A stretch of 64,000 bases of DNA, taken from the NCBI GenBank assembly GCA_963733765.1, contig CAVTEI010000003.1:2418001-2482000 (forward strand), in the 5' to 3' direction. Numbering within the stretch: position 1 is the first letter of the stretch; the number at the start of each line of letters is the position of its first letter. The stretch is from DATKAS01 sp963733765 (GTDB lineage Bacteria; Actinomycetota; Acidimicrobiia; Acidimicrobiales; DATKAS01). The position numbers were made by a program, and so were the translations under genes. The notes below the pieces were generated by a model. That model was given only the letters and a program-made list of their open reading frames with translations. It had not been told where the DNA came from and made no database searches. Shown here piece after piece: positions 44,384 through 53,098 of the stretch.

Positions 44384-47209
44384 GTGGCCGGGTCCTTCGT
44401 GGGACGAGCCGAGGAGCGAGCAGCTCTCGATCGTTTGTCGAGCCGGGTCTGTGCAGGTTCCCCGTTGGTCGTAGCGGTCGTCGAGGGTGACCCAGGAGTC
44501 GGTAAGAGCCGCCTGCTGATCGAGTTCCAACGCACGGCACTCGTCCCCGAGCAGATCTGGTGCAGCGGCTACGAGCCCGAGAGGACCGTCCCACTCGCGG
44601 CTGCACGGGCTCTCCTGCGGCGGCTTCGGACCGTCGCCGAGGGCGGCGAGATTGTCGACGCGATGACGTTCGGCGCACCGTCGCCCTCCGAACCGATCGA
44701 ACCGCTACGTCTCTTCGAGGCCGCCCATCGGGCGCTTGTGTCTCTGGGCCCGACGCTCGTCATCGTCGACGATCTTCACTGGGCCGACGGTCTGTCGACC
44801 GCCTTCTTCCACTACCTGGCCCGCGCCGGTGACCAGGTCGGTCAGCCGCTCGCGCTGGTCTTCGCAGGTCGGCCGTCTCCCGCGCTTCAGTCACTTCGCT
44901 CCTCGCTCGAACAGGTCGTGAGCGCCGATCGTTTCGTCGGACTCGACGTCGGGCCGTTGAGCCGCGAGGCGGGAACCACCCTCGCACTCGAGCTCGCTCC
45001 GGGGCTCGACCAGGACCAGGCGACCCTCATCTGGGAACGCGCCCGTGGCTCGCCGTTCTGGGTGGAGGTTCTCGCCGGGAGCGGCCGGCTCGACACCGAC
45101 GTGGGCAAGGTCGTCATCGACCGGTTGCATGCTGCCGGCGAAGATGCGCTGCCCCTCGTCGGGCTCCTGGCTCTGGCCGGTCACCCGCTTCCGACCGAGG
45201 ACGTCGCGCGCATCCAGGAGTGGAGTGCGGACCGAGCCGAGAAGGCGGTGTCCGCCGCCGACCACCACGCGCTGGTGACCCGGACGGCAATAGGGCCCTC
45301 GCTGGCGCACGACCTCATTCGCCAGATCGTCGTCGCGGCGATGACGCCCAGCCTCCGGCGCCGAATCCATCGCAGGCTCGGGCGGTGGCTCGAACAGTCC
45401 GCCGACGGCGACGACCAGGTCCTGCTCGAGGCTCTGGAGCACCGCCGGGCCGGCGGGGAGCAAGCGCTGGGTCTCGCCCTCACGTTGGCGCGCAGCCCGC
45501 GGCGTCGGCTGCTCGCCGGGGCCGGATTGCGGCGTCTCATAGAGATCGGGGCAGGAGCCGACCCACGCCAGCCCGAAGTGTTGGACCTCGAGTTCGAGCT
45601 CGCCTCATTGTGCGTGGAGCTGGGCGAGCACGATGAGGCCTTTCGGCTGTGGTCGCAGCGATCACGCCTCATGCCCGACTCTACGGCCGGTGCAATTGCG
45701 TCAGTACGAGCCTCTGCGGCCGCGATGCGGTCGGGCCGACGGCAAGACGCATGGCGGCAGCTGGATCTCGCCCGTGTTCGCGCTGCAAGCGATCCCGTGC
45801 TCGAGGTCGAAGTGCTCGCCTTGGAGGCCGGACTGCAGAGCAACCTCGAACGTCAGTCCGACGCCGCTCGGGTGACGGCGGCGCGTGCGCTTGACGCTGC
45901 TCGCGCCTTGGCGGGCGCGGCACTCGGGCCAGCGAACCTCGACGGCCGTGCGCGTCGGGCTTACTTGGCGGCCGCACTTGCGGGCGCTGACGCCGCCCGG
46001 ATGGGAGATGATCCCATTGAGATGCTCGCCCTCGCCGAGGAGGTCGCGGCATCCGCAGCCGGTGTGGACGACACCGTTGAGGCGTCTGCCCTCGTGCAGG
46101 GTGCAATGGCCCTTCGCTTCCTGGGCAGGAACGGTGAAGCGCAGGTTCGGTTGCTTGACGCGTGGGACAGCGCGCGACGGCGCGTGCTGCCCCAGGCAGT
46201 GCTGGAGATCGGCGCCGCCCTAGGGCGCGTCCTGCTCTCGATGGGACGCATCGCTGAGACCAGGGAGATCCTTCTCGAGTGCTCGTCGCTGGGCGCGCGA
46301 CTGACCGAGTTCGGCCCCGGTCGCACCTACCTGGTGACGCTGCCGTCGCTGGTCGAGGTGACGACCGGTGATTGGAGGAAGGCGGTGGCCATGCTCGAGG
46401 TCGCCGCCGAGCGGGAGCCGGAACCGCACTATCGGCTCCACGCCCACCTGGAGCGAGCGGCGGCCCTGGCTCGAGTCGACCCCGACCACGCGAGTGACGA
46501 GGTCCACGAAGCGGTGGCAGCCGCGCTCGCCGATGGCCGAACCGCGACCTGTCGGCGGTGCCTGACCGAAGCGACGGTCCGCGGTGCCGAGGCGTTGGCA
46601 CGGGTCGGTTCCTTGACCGGTGCGGAATCCCTCATCTCGAGCGCCCACGTCCCGGTTGTCGATCTGCACAACACCTTCTGGCGCGACCGCGCGACGGTGG
46701 CGATCCTCACCGGCCTGGACCCGTCAGCCGCGGTTCCCGCGCTCGAGCGCCTCATCGTGGATGCTCATCAGCAAGACCTTCTCCTGGAAGCCGTTGCTGT
46801 CCGGCTCGACCTCGGTGCCGCTCTCACATCCAGCGACCGTGGCTCTGCGGCGGCGGTACTCCAGGCGGCGGGCGCGGCCGCCGAGCGCCTCGGCGCCACG
46901 ACGGAGGTGGGCCTCGCGGAGCGCCGACTTCGCTCGCTCGGCGTCCGCACCTGGCGTCGAGAAACCACAGCTCGACGTCACGACTCGCTCGCGCTCCTCA
47001 CCGGCCGCGAACGTGACATCGCACGGCTCGTCGCCGAGGGTGCGAGCAATCCCGAGATCGCGTCGCTTCTGTTCCTTTCACGTAAGACCGTGGAACGCCA
47101 TGTCTCCAACATCTTCGCGAAGCTCGGTCTACGCAACAGAGCTGCACTTGCCGCCCTCGTCCCGAACGCATCGGCGGAAGATCCCACGAGGGGCTTAGAC
47201 GAGGGGTGA
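44384..47209 (+). CDS. Large LuxR family (LAL-type) transcriptional regulator
   Basis: The protein is 941 residues and intact. 'FVGRAEERAALDRL' and Walker A GDPGVGKS (35-42) start an ATPase domain of the AAA_16 kind, with Walker B in 'LVIVDDLHWADGLST'. A long TPR-like helical region follows. The C-terminus is a LuxR helix-turn-helix (LTGRERDIARLVAEGASNPEI...FLSRKTVERHVSNIF). Such LAL regulators activate catabolic or secondary-metabolism genes. It lies just before a ring-cleavage gene pair, which it may control (inference). It is not closely related to the two MalT-like regulators at 5-10 kb. Confidence 0.9.
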   Translation: MAGSFVGRAEERAALDRLSSRVCAGSPLVVAVVEGDPGVGKSRLLIEFQRTALVPEQIWCSGYEPERTVPLAAARALLRRLRTVAEGGEIVDAMTFGAPSPSEPIEPLRLFEAAHRALVSLGPTLVIVDDLHWADGLSTAFFHYLARAGDQVGQPLALVFAGRPSPALQSLRSSLEQVVSADRFVGLDVGPLSREAGTTLALELAPGLDQDQATLIWERARGSPFWVEVLAGSGRLDTDVGKVVIDRLHAAGEDALPLVGLLALAGHPLPTEDVARIQEWSADRAEKAVSAADHHALVTRTAIGPSLAHDLIRQIVVAAMTPSLRRRIHRRLGRWLEQSADGDDQVLLEALEHRRAGGEQALGLALTLARSPRRRLLAGAGLRRLIEIGAGADPRQPEVLDLEFELASLCVELGEHDEAFRLWSQRSRLMPDSTAGAIASVRASAAAMRSGRRQDAWRQLDLARVRAASDPVLEVEVLALEAGLQSNLERQSDAARVTAARALDAARALAGAALGPANLDGRARRAYLAAALAGADAARMGDDPIEMLALAEEVAASAAGVDDTVEASALVQGAMALRFLGRNGEAQVRLLDAWDSARRRVLPQAVLEIGAALGRVLLSMGRIAETREILLECSSLGARLTEFGPGRTYLVTLPSLVEVTTGDWRKAVAMLEVAAEREPEPHYRLHAHLERAAALARVDPDHASDEVHEAVAAALADGRTATCRRCLTEATVRGAEALARVGSLTGAESLISSAHVPVVDLHNTFWRDRATVAILTGLDPSAAVPALERLIVDAHQQDLLLEAVAVRLDLGAALTSSDRGSAAAVLQAAGAAAERLGATTEVGLAERRLRSLGVRTWRRETTARRHDSLALLTGRERDIARLVAEGASNPEIASLLFLSRKTVERHVSNIFAKLGLRNRAALAALVPNASAEDPTRGLDEG

Positions 47210-47222
47210 CATACTCCCGGGC

Positions 47223-48050
47223 ATGAGGCTTGCGACGATTCGAGACGGTGGTGCCACGCGTGCGGTGCGCGTGGACGGTGACAACGCGATCGACCTCGGC
47301 GTGTCCGATGTGGGAGAGCTGCTGAGGTCGGCGGGGTGGCGCGACGAGGCGGCGAGCGCCACGGGCGCGAGTCGACCAGCGGCTGATCTGGACTTCGCTC
47401 CGCTCGTCCCCCGTCCCGAGAAGATCATCTGCGTCGGTCTCAACTATCGGAGTCACATCCTCGAGACGGGACGCGAGGTGCCCGAGTACCCGACGCTCTT
47501 CGCGAAGTACATCCCGGCGCTCATCGGCGCGAACGACGATGTGATCCTGCCGTCGGTGTCGAACGACTGCGACTGGGAGGCCGAGCTCGCGGTGATCATC
47601 GGCAAGCGGGTGCGGCACGTCTCGGTCGAGAACGCCCGTGATGCGATCGCGGGTTACTCCGTGCTCAACGATGTGTCGATCCGCGACTATCAGAACCGCA
47701 CGCTGCAGTGGCTGCAGGGCAAGACGTTCGAGTCGTCGACGCCCCTCGGTCCCTATCTCGTGACACCCGACGAGACTCCGGGCCCGTCGCGCGAGATCCT
47801 GTGCGAGGTCGACGGCGAGGTGAAGCAGAAGTCCGACACCGCGGACCTCGTGTTCGACCCGTTCACATTGATCTCGTACATCTCTGACATCATCACGCTC
47901 GAACCCGGTGACGTGATTGCGACCGGCACCCCTGGCGGCGTGGGCTTCGCGCGCAACCCGAAGGAGTTCCTCAAGGACGGCAGCGTCATGATCACCCGCA
48001 TCGCCGGCGTGGGGGAGTGTCGCAACGTGTGCCGCCGCGAGACTGCTTGA
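47223..48050 (+). CDS. Fumarylacetoacetate hydrolase family protein
   Basis: The protein is 275 residues. The FAH core is clear: 'ICVGLNYRSHILETGREVPE', 'WEAELAVIIGKRVRHV' (metal ligands), 'AIAGYSVLNDVSIRDYQNRT', 'GPYLVTPDE' and 'VIATGTPGGVGFARNP'. The family cleaves C-C bonds or isomerises ring-cleavage products such as fumarylpyruvate or 2-hydroxyheptadienedioate. The ATG at 47223 is 7 nt after CATACT. Its stop overlaps the next start (TGATG). The partner gene suggests a gentisate/maleylpyruvate-type route, but this is inference. Confidence 0.9.
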   Translation: MRLATIRDGGATRAVRVDGDNAIDLGVSDVGELLRSAGWRDEAASATGASRPAADLDFAPLVPRPEKIICVGLNYRSHILETGREVPEYPTLFAKYIPALIGANDDVILPSVSNDCDWEAELAVIIGKRVRHVSVENARDAIAGYSVLNDVSIRDYQNRTLQWLQGKTFESSTPLGPYLVTPDETPGPSREILCEVDGEVKQKSDTADLVFDPFTLISYISDIITLEPGDVIATGTPGGVGFARNPKEFLKDGSVMITRIAGVGECRNVCRRETA

Positions 48051-48763
48051 TGGCAGCTCCCACCGAGCGCCTCGAGCTCATGCGCGAGGGCGAGGTGTTC
48101 TTTCTGGCCCGGCTCGACGGACTCTCTGACGACGAGCTGTTCGCTCCGTCAGCGCTTCCGGACTGGAGTCGCGCTCATGTCGTGTCGCATTTCTCTCGCA
48201 ACGCTGCCGCGCTGATCAACCTGCTCGATTGGGCGCGGACCGGTGTGGCGACGCCGATGTACCCGTCGGTCGAGGCCCGCTCCGAGGGCATCGAGGCAGG
48301 CGCCCGTCAATCCGCTGCCGCGCTACGCGCCGAGGCCGCCGAGCGATCGGCGGGGCTGCTGGCGGCGACGGCCGCGATGCCCGCCGGAGCTTGGGACGGC
48401 GAGATCCGCACTGCGCTCGGACGTCAGACCACCGGCGCCGAAGTGCCGTGGATGCGCATCCGTGAGAACTGGGTGCACGCGGTCGATCTCGACGCCGGTG
48501 CGACCGTCGACGAGTTCCCTCCGCGGGTCGTGGTGGACCTGCTCGACGAGGTCACCGGATTCGTCGCCGGGCGTGACGGGTGCCCCGCCGCGATCCTCGA
48601 CGCCACCGACACCGTCCGGGATTGGCGAATCGGTCCCGAGGGCGACGCCGTCACGCTCACGGGCACCCAGGCGGCACTGCTCGCCTGGCTCATCGGCCGC
48701 ACCGAGGGCGAGGGCGTCGAGTCGTCGGACGGGGTGGTGCCCGCGGCCCCCCGCTGGCTCTAG
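48050..48763 (+). CDS. Maleylpyruvate isomerase family protein (mycothiol-dependent type)
   Basis: The protein is 237 residues. The N-terminal DinB-like helical domain has 'LPDWSRAHVVSHFSRNAAAL' with candidate metal-binding histidines and 'RIRENWVHAVDLDAG'. The C-terminal part resembles the MDMPI C-terminal domain ('GTQAALLAWLIGRTEG'). The family isomerises maleylpyruvate to fumarylpyruvate with mycothiol, an actinobacterial thiol. The ATG shares its A with the FAH stop codon, so both are coupled: the isomerase would make the substrate that an FAH-type fumarylpyruvate hydrolase cuts. Confidence 0.85.
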   Translation: MAAPTERLELMREGEVFFLARLDGLSDDELFAPSALPDWSRAHVVSHFSRNAAALINLLDWARTGVATPMYPSVEARSEGIEAGARQSAAALRAEAAERSAGLLAATAAMPAGAWDGEIRTALGRQTTGAEVPWMRIRENWVHAVDLDAGATVDEFPPRVVVDLLDEVTGFVAGRDGCPAAILDATDTVRDWRIGPEGDAVTLTGTQAALLAWLIGRTEGEGVESSDGVVPAAPRWL

Positions 48764-48772
48764 CGAACGCAT

Positions 48773-49549
48773 CTAGCTCTCGGGGCGGGCCATCCTCGAG
48801 TTGAGCACGGCGCAGACCTCGCTCGACCCAATCGGTCCGGTCGCGTCGTGCATCCGGCAATGCGCGACGGACACACCGTCGGCCGCCACTCGATCGGCCG
48901 ACTCGAGGCCGATCCACTCGCCGTCAGGCAGTCGCGCGATGTAGAGCGCTAGGTCGGCGTTGATGTACTCGAGGCCCTCAGTGCTGGAGTTCGCGAGCGG
49001 GCTCGCGAAGTCCGCGGCCACGGCGGCCCGGATGAACGGCGTCAGCGGATGACCGGTCACAATGGGGTGCTTCTCGCGTATCCAGGTCTGGCGGATGCCG
49101 GGCGCGCCGAACTCTCGTCCTTCGAGCCACCGGACCTCGAACGGCATGTCGTAGGGGTCGTCGGGCGGCGGAGTCGGAATCGTGATGTCCCAGGCGGGAG
49201 TCACCGGGACGTCGTCAACCGGGGCCTGACCACGACGCAGGTAGAGGGCGGTGCCCCGAGCGACGTCGACGCCGCCGACCTGGATTGTTGCGTCGACGAC
49301 CCGCACGCGTCCCCCGGCGCGCACGAGCGCGGTCGACACCCTCGTCTCCTTCATGCCGGGCGACTTGAACATGTCGACCGTCAGCCGGGCGGGAACGAAC
49401 GCGTCGTCACCGTGATCCCGGTCGATCGCCCACGCGGCCAAGCCAGCCAGCAGACGGCCGTGCATCATGTCCTCGGCCCATGGCCCGCGGGCACTCGGGT
49501 CAGGGACGAGCGCGTCGCCATCCGGTTCGAAGAAGCCCGCCTCGTTCAC
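48773..49549 (-). CDS. Acyl-CoA thioesterase-like (double hotdog) protein
   Basis: The protein is 258 residues. 'ARGPWAEDMMHGRLLAGLAAW', 'FVPARLTVDMFKSPGM' and 'VRVVDATIQVGGVDVARGTALYL' fit the first hotdog domain. 'FIRAAVAADFASPLANSSTEGLEYINADLALYIARLP'-type sequence, here abbreviated as its start and end, is the second, with 'GPIGSSEVCAVLN' at the C-terminus. The family hydrolyses acyl-CoA esters or is a non-catalytic relative. The GTG at 49549 is the first start after the upstream arsC-like stop and has AAGG before it. Confidence 0.78.
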   Translation of the reverse strand: MNEAGFFEPDGDALVPDPSARGPWAEDMMHGRLLAGLAAWAIDRDHGDDAFVPARLTVDMFKSPGMKETRVSTALVRAGGRVRVVDATIQVGGVDVARGTALYLRRGQAPVDDVPVTPAWDITIPTPPPDDPYDMPFEVRWLEGREFGAPGIRQTWIREKHPIVTGHPLTPFIRAAVAADFASPLANSSTEGLEYINADLALYIARLPDGEWIGLESADRVAADGVSVAHCRMHDATGPIGSSEVCAVLNSRMARPES

Positions 49550-49562
49550 GACCTTGTCGCCG

Positions 49563-49910
49563 CTAGCTCTCGAGCAGCTCGCGGGCGCGGTCGACGGGGC
49601 GGCCGATGACAACACGATCACCTTTGACCAAGAGTGGACGCTGCATGAGCCGAGGATGCTCGAGCAGCAAGTCGACCACTGCCTTCGGCGTCGTGTAGTC
49701 GTCGGCGTTCAGCCCGAACGAGCTGAAGTGCGGATCCTTACGGACGAGATCGGCCGGCGGATCCTCGAGGTGCTTCACGAGCCACGTGAGTCGCTCGCGT
49801 GTCGGCGGCTCCTTCAGGTACTGCACGACATCGGTGTCGGCCCCGACCTCACCCGCCATCGCGAGCACCTTCGACGACGTCGAGCACTGGGGGTTGTGGT
49901 AGATCGTCAC
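49563..49910 (-). CDS. ArsC/Spx family protein
   Basis: The product is 115 residues with a thioredoxin-like fold. 'MTIYHNPQCSTSSKVLAMA' has the catalytic cysteine (Cys9) of glutaredoxin-dependent arsenate reductases, followed by 'VVQYLKEPPTRERLTWLVKHL' and 'MQRPLLVKGDRVVIGRPVDRA', with the 'RP' loop typical of ArsC. It may reduce arsenate, but many family members have other roles and no other ars genes are seen. GTG start at 49910. It lies 13 nt before the thioesterase gene, likely in the same operon. Confidence 0.85.
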   Translation of the reverse strand: MTIYHNPQCSTSSKVLAMAGEVGADTDVVQYLKEPPTRERLTWLVKHLEDPPADLVRKDPHFSSFGLNADDYTTPKAVVDLLLEHPRLMQRPLLVKGDRVVIGRPVDRARELLES

Positions 49911-49929
49911 GTCGCCCACAGCAGGCAGG

Positions 49930-51654
49930 CTATCCAGCGTCCGGTCCACCGACGTACAGCGACGGCACTCGGCGGGCCCGGTAGGTGAACCATCCGGCTT
50001 CGTCGACGCGGAGCTCGAACACGACGTCGCCACCCGATGTGCCCGTGGGCTCGACCTCGACGAGCTGCACGGCCGACGTCGGCGGGTCGACGAGCCCACC
50101 GTTGGTGATGAGCACGTTGCCATTCTCGAGCATGTCGGAGTCACCGACGAAGAACGCGTACGCCGGCGCGCCGCCCACGGTCGAGCGGTACTCCCACTCC
50201 TGCGTCACTGTCTCGGCGTCGTCGTCGATCGCGTACCGCACGGCCCGGCTGTAGGGCCGTCCCGCGGGATCGGTCGGCCGCGGGATCGGTGCCGGGCCGT
50301 TCGTTGCCGTTGTCGTAGAGCAGGATCGTTCCGTCGGGCTGCACTTCGGGCGCGTGCTGGTGGTACTGCAGCTCGCCGTCGCCCTCCAGCGCGAGCGTGC
50401 CGTCAGGGCCCAACCGCCACAAGCACGTCCCCCGACTCGCCTTCGGCGTCGTCGGCGTAGCGGATCGCGAGGACCGCATTGAGATGGCGGATCGAGATGA
50501 GGATCGCGTTGCGCTCCTCGTCGAGCACCGCGGCGTTCGCGTGCGTCCAGTCGTGGACCTCGCCTTCCGCGACATAGAGGAAGTTGGGGACGATGAACGG
50601 GATGTCGATGCCGCAGACGTTGGCGTCGGCGGGGTTGGTCTGAGGCTCGAAGTAGTCGGCCAGCTTCCACTCGCTCACGATCTCGCCGGTGTCGGGCACG
50701 AACTCGACGATCACGTCACTGATGAGCTGATAGCTGCCGGTGAACCCTTCGGCTGGCTCGCCGCACTGCGGGCTCGTGAAACCACCGACGTCACGCAGCT
50801 CGGTGCTGAGGGCGAGGAAGTTGCCGTTCGGCAGCTGGTTGATCTCGTGGTGGATCGAGTCGGTTTCGACTGGGATCGCATCAGCACCGGCGATCGTGCG
50901 GCCGAACTGGTCGGTGGCGAGGCGGCCCCGCTCCAGGATGCCCGCCCACTCGCGCACGACCTGGCCCGAGAGGTCGATCTCGCGGGCGCCCATGTCGTTG
51001 TACTCGTAGAGGATGTTGCCGTTGTCCAGCAGGCGGGCGTCGCCGATCGGGCTCGGTGCTCGGTGGTACCAGACGACATTTCCCTCGGCGTCGACCGCGA
51101 CGAGCAGGCCGAGCATCGGAGGTGGCTGCCCTTCGACCGCGGGCGGGTCGGCGCGGTGGGTGAGGGGGAACAACGTGAGTCCGGGCGCCATCTGCTCGGG
51201 ATCGCTCGTCACGATCAGCGGGGGGATGTCGGCGGGCAACGATCCGGTGGTGAACGTCACGGGCGGCGGGCTCGCGGTCTGACCGGCCTCGTCGGTGACC
51301 GCGATGGTGAGCTCGTAGGTCGAGTCGGCGCGCATGCCGACCGCGGCGATCTCGTGCTCGGTCGCCGGCTCGGTGGCGGCGGGTTCGAGGCGATCGGAAC
51401 CAGGCCCCGAGATGTGGAGCGTCGCGGTGGTCGGTGTCGTCGTCGTGAAGATCAGCGTCGCGCTCAGGACGTTCTCGGGGTTGGGCACGAGCGGTGATCG
51501 GAGTGACCTCGAGCGGCGCCGCGTCGGTCGTCGCCGCTCCCGCGCTCGTCTCGGTCGCGGCCGTCGAGTCGGACGACGACCCGGAGTCGTCTGATGTACA
51601 GGCCGCCAACCCGAGCGCGACGACGCAAAGCAGGGCACCCAACCGTTTTGGCAT
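49930..51654 (-). CDS. Arylsulfotransferase (ASST)-like lipoprotein (three frameshifts)
   Basis: About 574 residues after correction. A lipoprotein signal ends at 'GLAACTSDD'. It is followed by a Ser/Thr linker, a fibronectin-like N-terminal domain ('ENVLSATLIFTTTTPTTATL') and the ASST beta-propeller: 'GLLVAVDAEGNVVWYHRAP', 'ARLLDNGNILYEYNDMGARE', 'SIHHEINQLPNGNFLALSTE', 'VHDWTHANAAVLDEERNAIL'. The family moves sulfate between phenols; the His of 'HHE' and 'HDWTHAN' are candidate active-site residues. +1 shifts lie at 51486-51496, 50415-50424 and 50278-50290. It is exported and lipid-anchored. Divergent from hisS. Confidence 0.85.
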
Positions 51655-51728
51655 CGGCGCAGGTTAGGAGATGGGTCACACGCAATCCGGCCAAGGCCAA
51701 TAGGGCCAAGGGGTTGAGCACCCTTCGC

Positions 51729-51734
51729 TAGCCT
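51729..51734 (+). promoter_or_regulatory. Leaderless -10 box of hisS
   Basis: TAGCCT, then 6 nt, then GTG 51741. Confidence 0.6.
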
Positions 51735-51740
51735 GACTCG

Positions 51741-52993
51741 GTGCCCGAGTTCCGCGCTCCCGTCGGAACGCGCGATGTGGTGCCTCCGGAGTCGGCTCGC
51801 TGGGTGAAGCTCGTCGCGACGTGCGCAGACCTCGTGGGGCGCGCCGGCTACGGACTCGTCGTGTCGCCGATGTTCGAGGACGTCGGTGTGTTCGAGCGGC
51901 TCGGTGCGTCGACCGACGTGGTGCGCAAGGAGATGTACGACTTCCGCGACAAGAGCGACCGCCACCTCGCCTTGCGGCCCGAGGGCACCGCATCGGTGGT
52001 GCGCGCGTACCTCGAGCAGCGCCCGCCCACCCCGTGGAAGTGCTGGTACGTCGCGCCCAGCTTCCGTTACGAGCGTCCTCAGGCCGGCCGGTACCGCCAG
52101 CACCACCAGCTGGGCGTCGAGGTGCTCGGCACCGACGATCCCGATGTCGACGTCGAGGTGATCGCGCTGCTCGACACGCTGTACCGCGCGGTCGGCCTCC
52201 AGCAACGCACCCTGCACCTGAACTCGCTCGGCGACGCCGCATCGCGGCCCGCGTACCACGCCGCGCTGCGCGGCCATCTCGAAGCCCACGCGTCCACGCT
52301 GTCCGAGCAGAGTCGGGCCACGATGGACGTCAACCCGTTGCGGGTGCTCGACTCGAAGCGGCCCGAGGACGCCGAGGTGATCGCGACGGCCCCGGTGATG
52401 ATCGACCACCTCTCGGAGGAGTCGGCCGCGCACTTCGCGCGCGTGCAAGCGCGGTCTCGAGTCGCTTGGCATCGAGTACGTGATCGACCCGCGACTCGTC
52501 CGCGGCCTCGACTACTACACCCGCACCACCTTCGAGTTCGCGTCCGATGCGCTCGACTCCGCGCAGAACGCGATCGGCGGCGGTGGGCAGGTACGACGGG
52601 CTCGCCGAACAGCTCGGCGGGCCGGCGACTCCCGGCATCGGCTTCGGCGCCGGCATCGAACGGATCCTGCTGGCCTGCGATGCCGAAGGTGTCTTCGGCG
52701 CGCCGGAGTCGACGGTCGACGTCTGGATCATCGACACGACGGGCGGCGATGCCGCGCTCGCCATCACGCACGAGCTGCGGGCGGCCGGCATCCGCGCTGA
52801 CCGGTCGTTCGACAGTCGGTCGATGAAGTCGCAGATGAAGTCGGCCGATCGCTCCGGCGCGCGCTTCGCCGTGATCATCGGATCAGAGGAAGCGGCGTCC
52901 GACACGGTGGCCGTGCGCGACCTTCGTCACGCCGGTCCCGAGAGCGAACCCGGCCAGCAGTCCATCCCCGCCGCGAGCTCGTCGACTTCATGA
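51741..52993 (+). CDS. hisS: Histidyl-tRNA synthetase (two frameshifts)
   Basis: A class II synthetase that charges tRNA-His. 'FRAPVGTRDVVPPES' is the start; motif 2 lies in 'WYVAPSFRYERPQAGRYRQHHQLGVEVLG'-type sequence (quoted by its ends: WYVAPSFRYERP, HQLGVEVLG); 'LVRGLDYYTRTTFEF' is the histidine A motif, and 'GIGFGAGIERILLA' is motif 3. The C-terminal anticodon-binding domain has 'AGIRADRSFDSRSMKSQMKSA'. +1 shifts lie at 52446-52455 (joining 'VQAG' to 'LESLGIEYVI') and 52580-52592 (restoring 'GGGGRYDGL'). Corrected length ~416 residues. It begins the hisS-aspS pair. Confidence 0.93.
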
Positions 52994-53003
52994 GGAAGCA
53001 CCA

Positions 53004-53098
53004 GTGAGCGAGCGAAGCGAGTTCACCAAAGTCACGGTGCCTGTGTCGGAGTCCGTCAACGACCAGAGGAAGCTCCCGTGACGAGCGAAGCGACTTCT
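53004..53098 (+). repeat. Repeated start-like segment between hisS and aspS
   Basis: 'gtgagcgagcgaagcgagtt' at 53004 recurs at 53078 as 'gtgacgagcgaagcgacttc', lacking one G. The first copy opens a 25-codon frame (MSERSEFTKV...) that ends at 53081, exactly over the second copy. The second copy carries the aspS start. It could be a leader peptide or a duplicated translation-start region. Confidence 0.45.
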
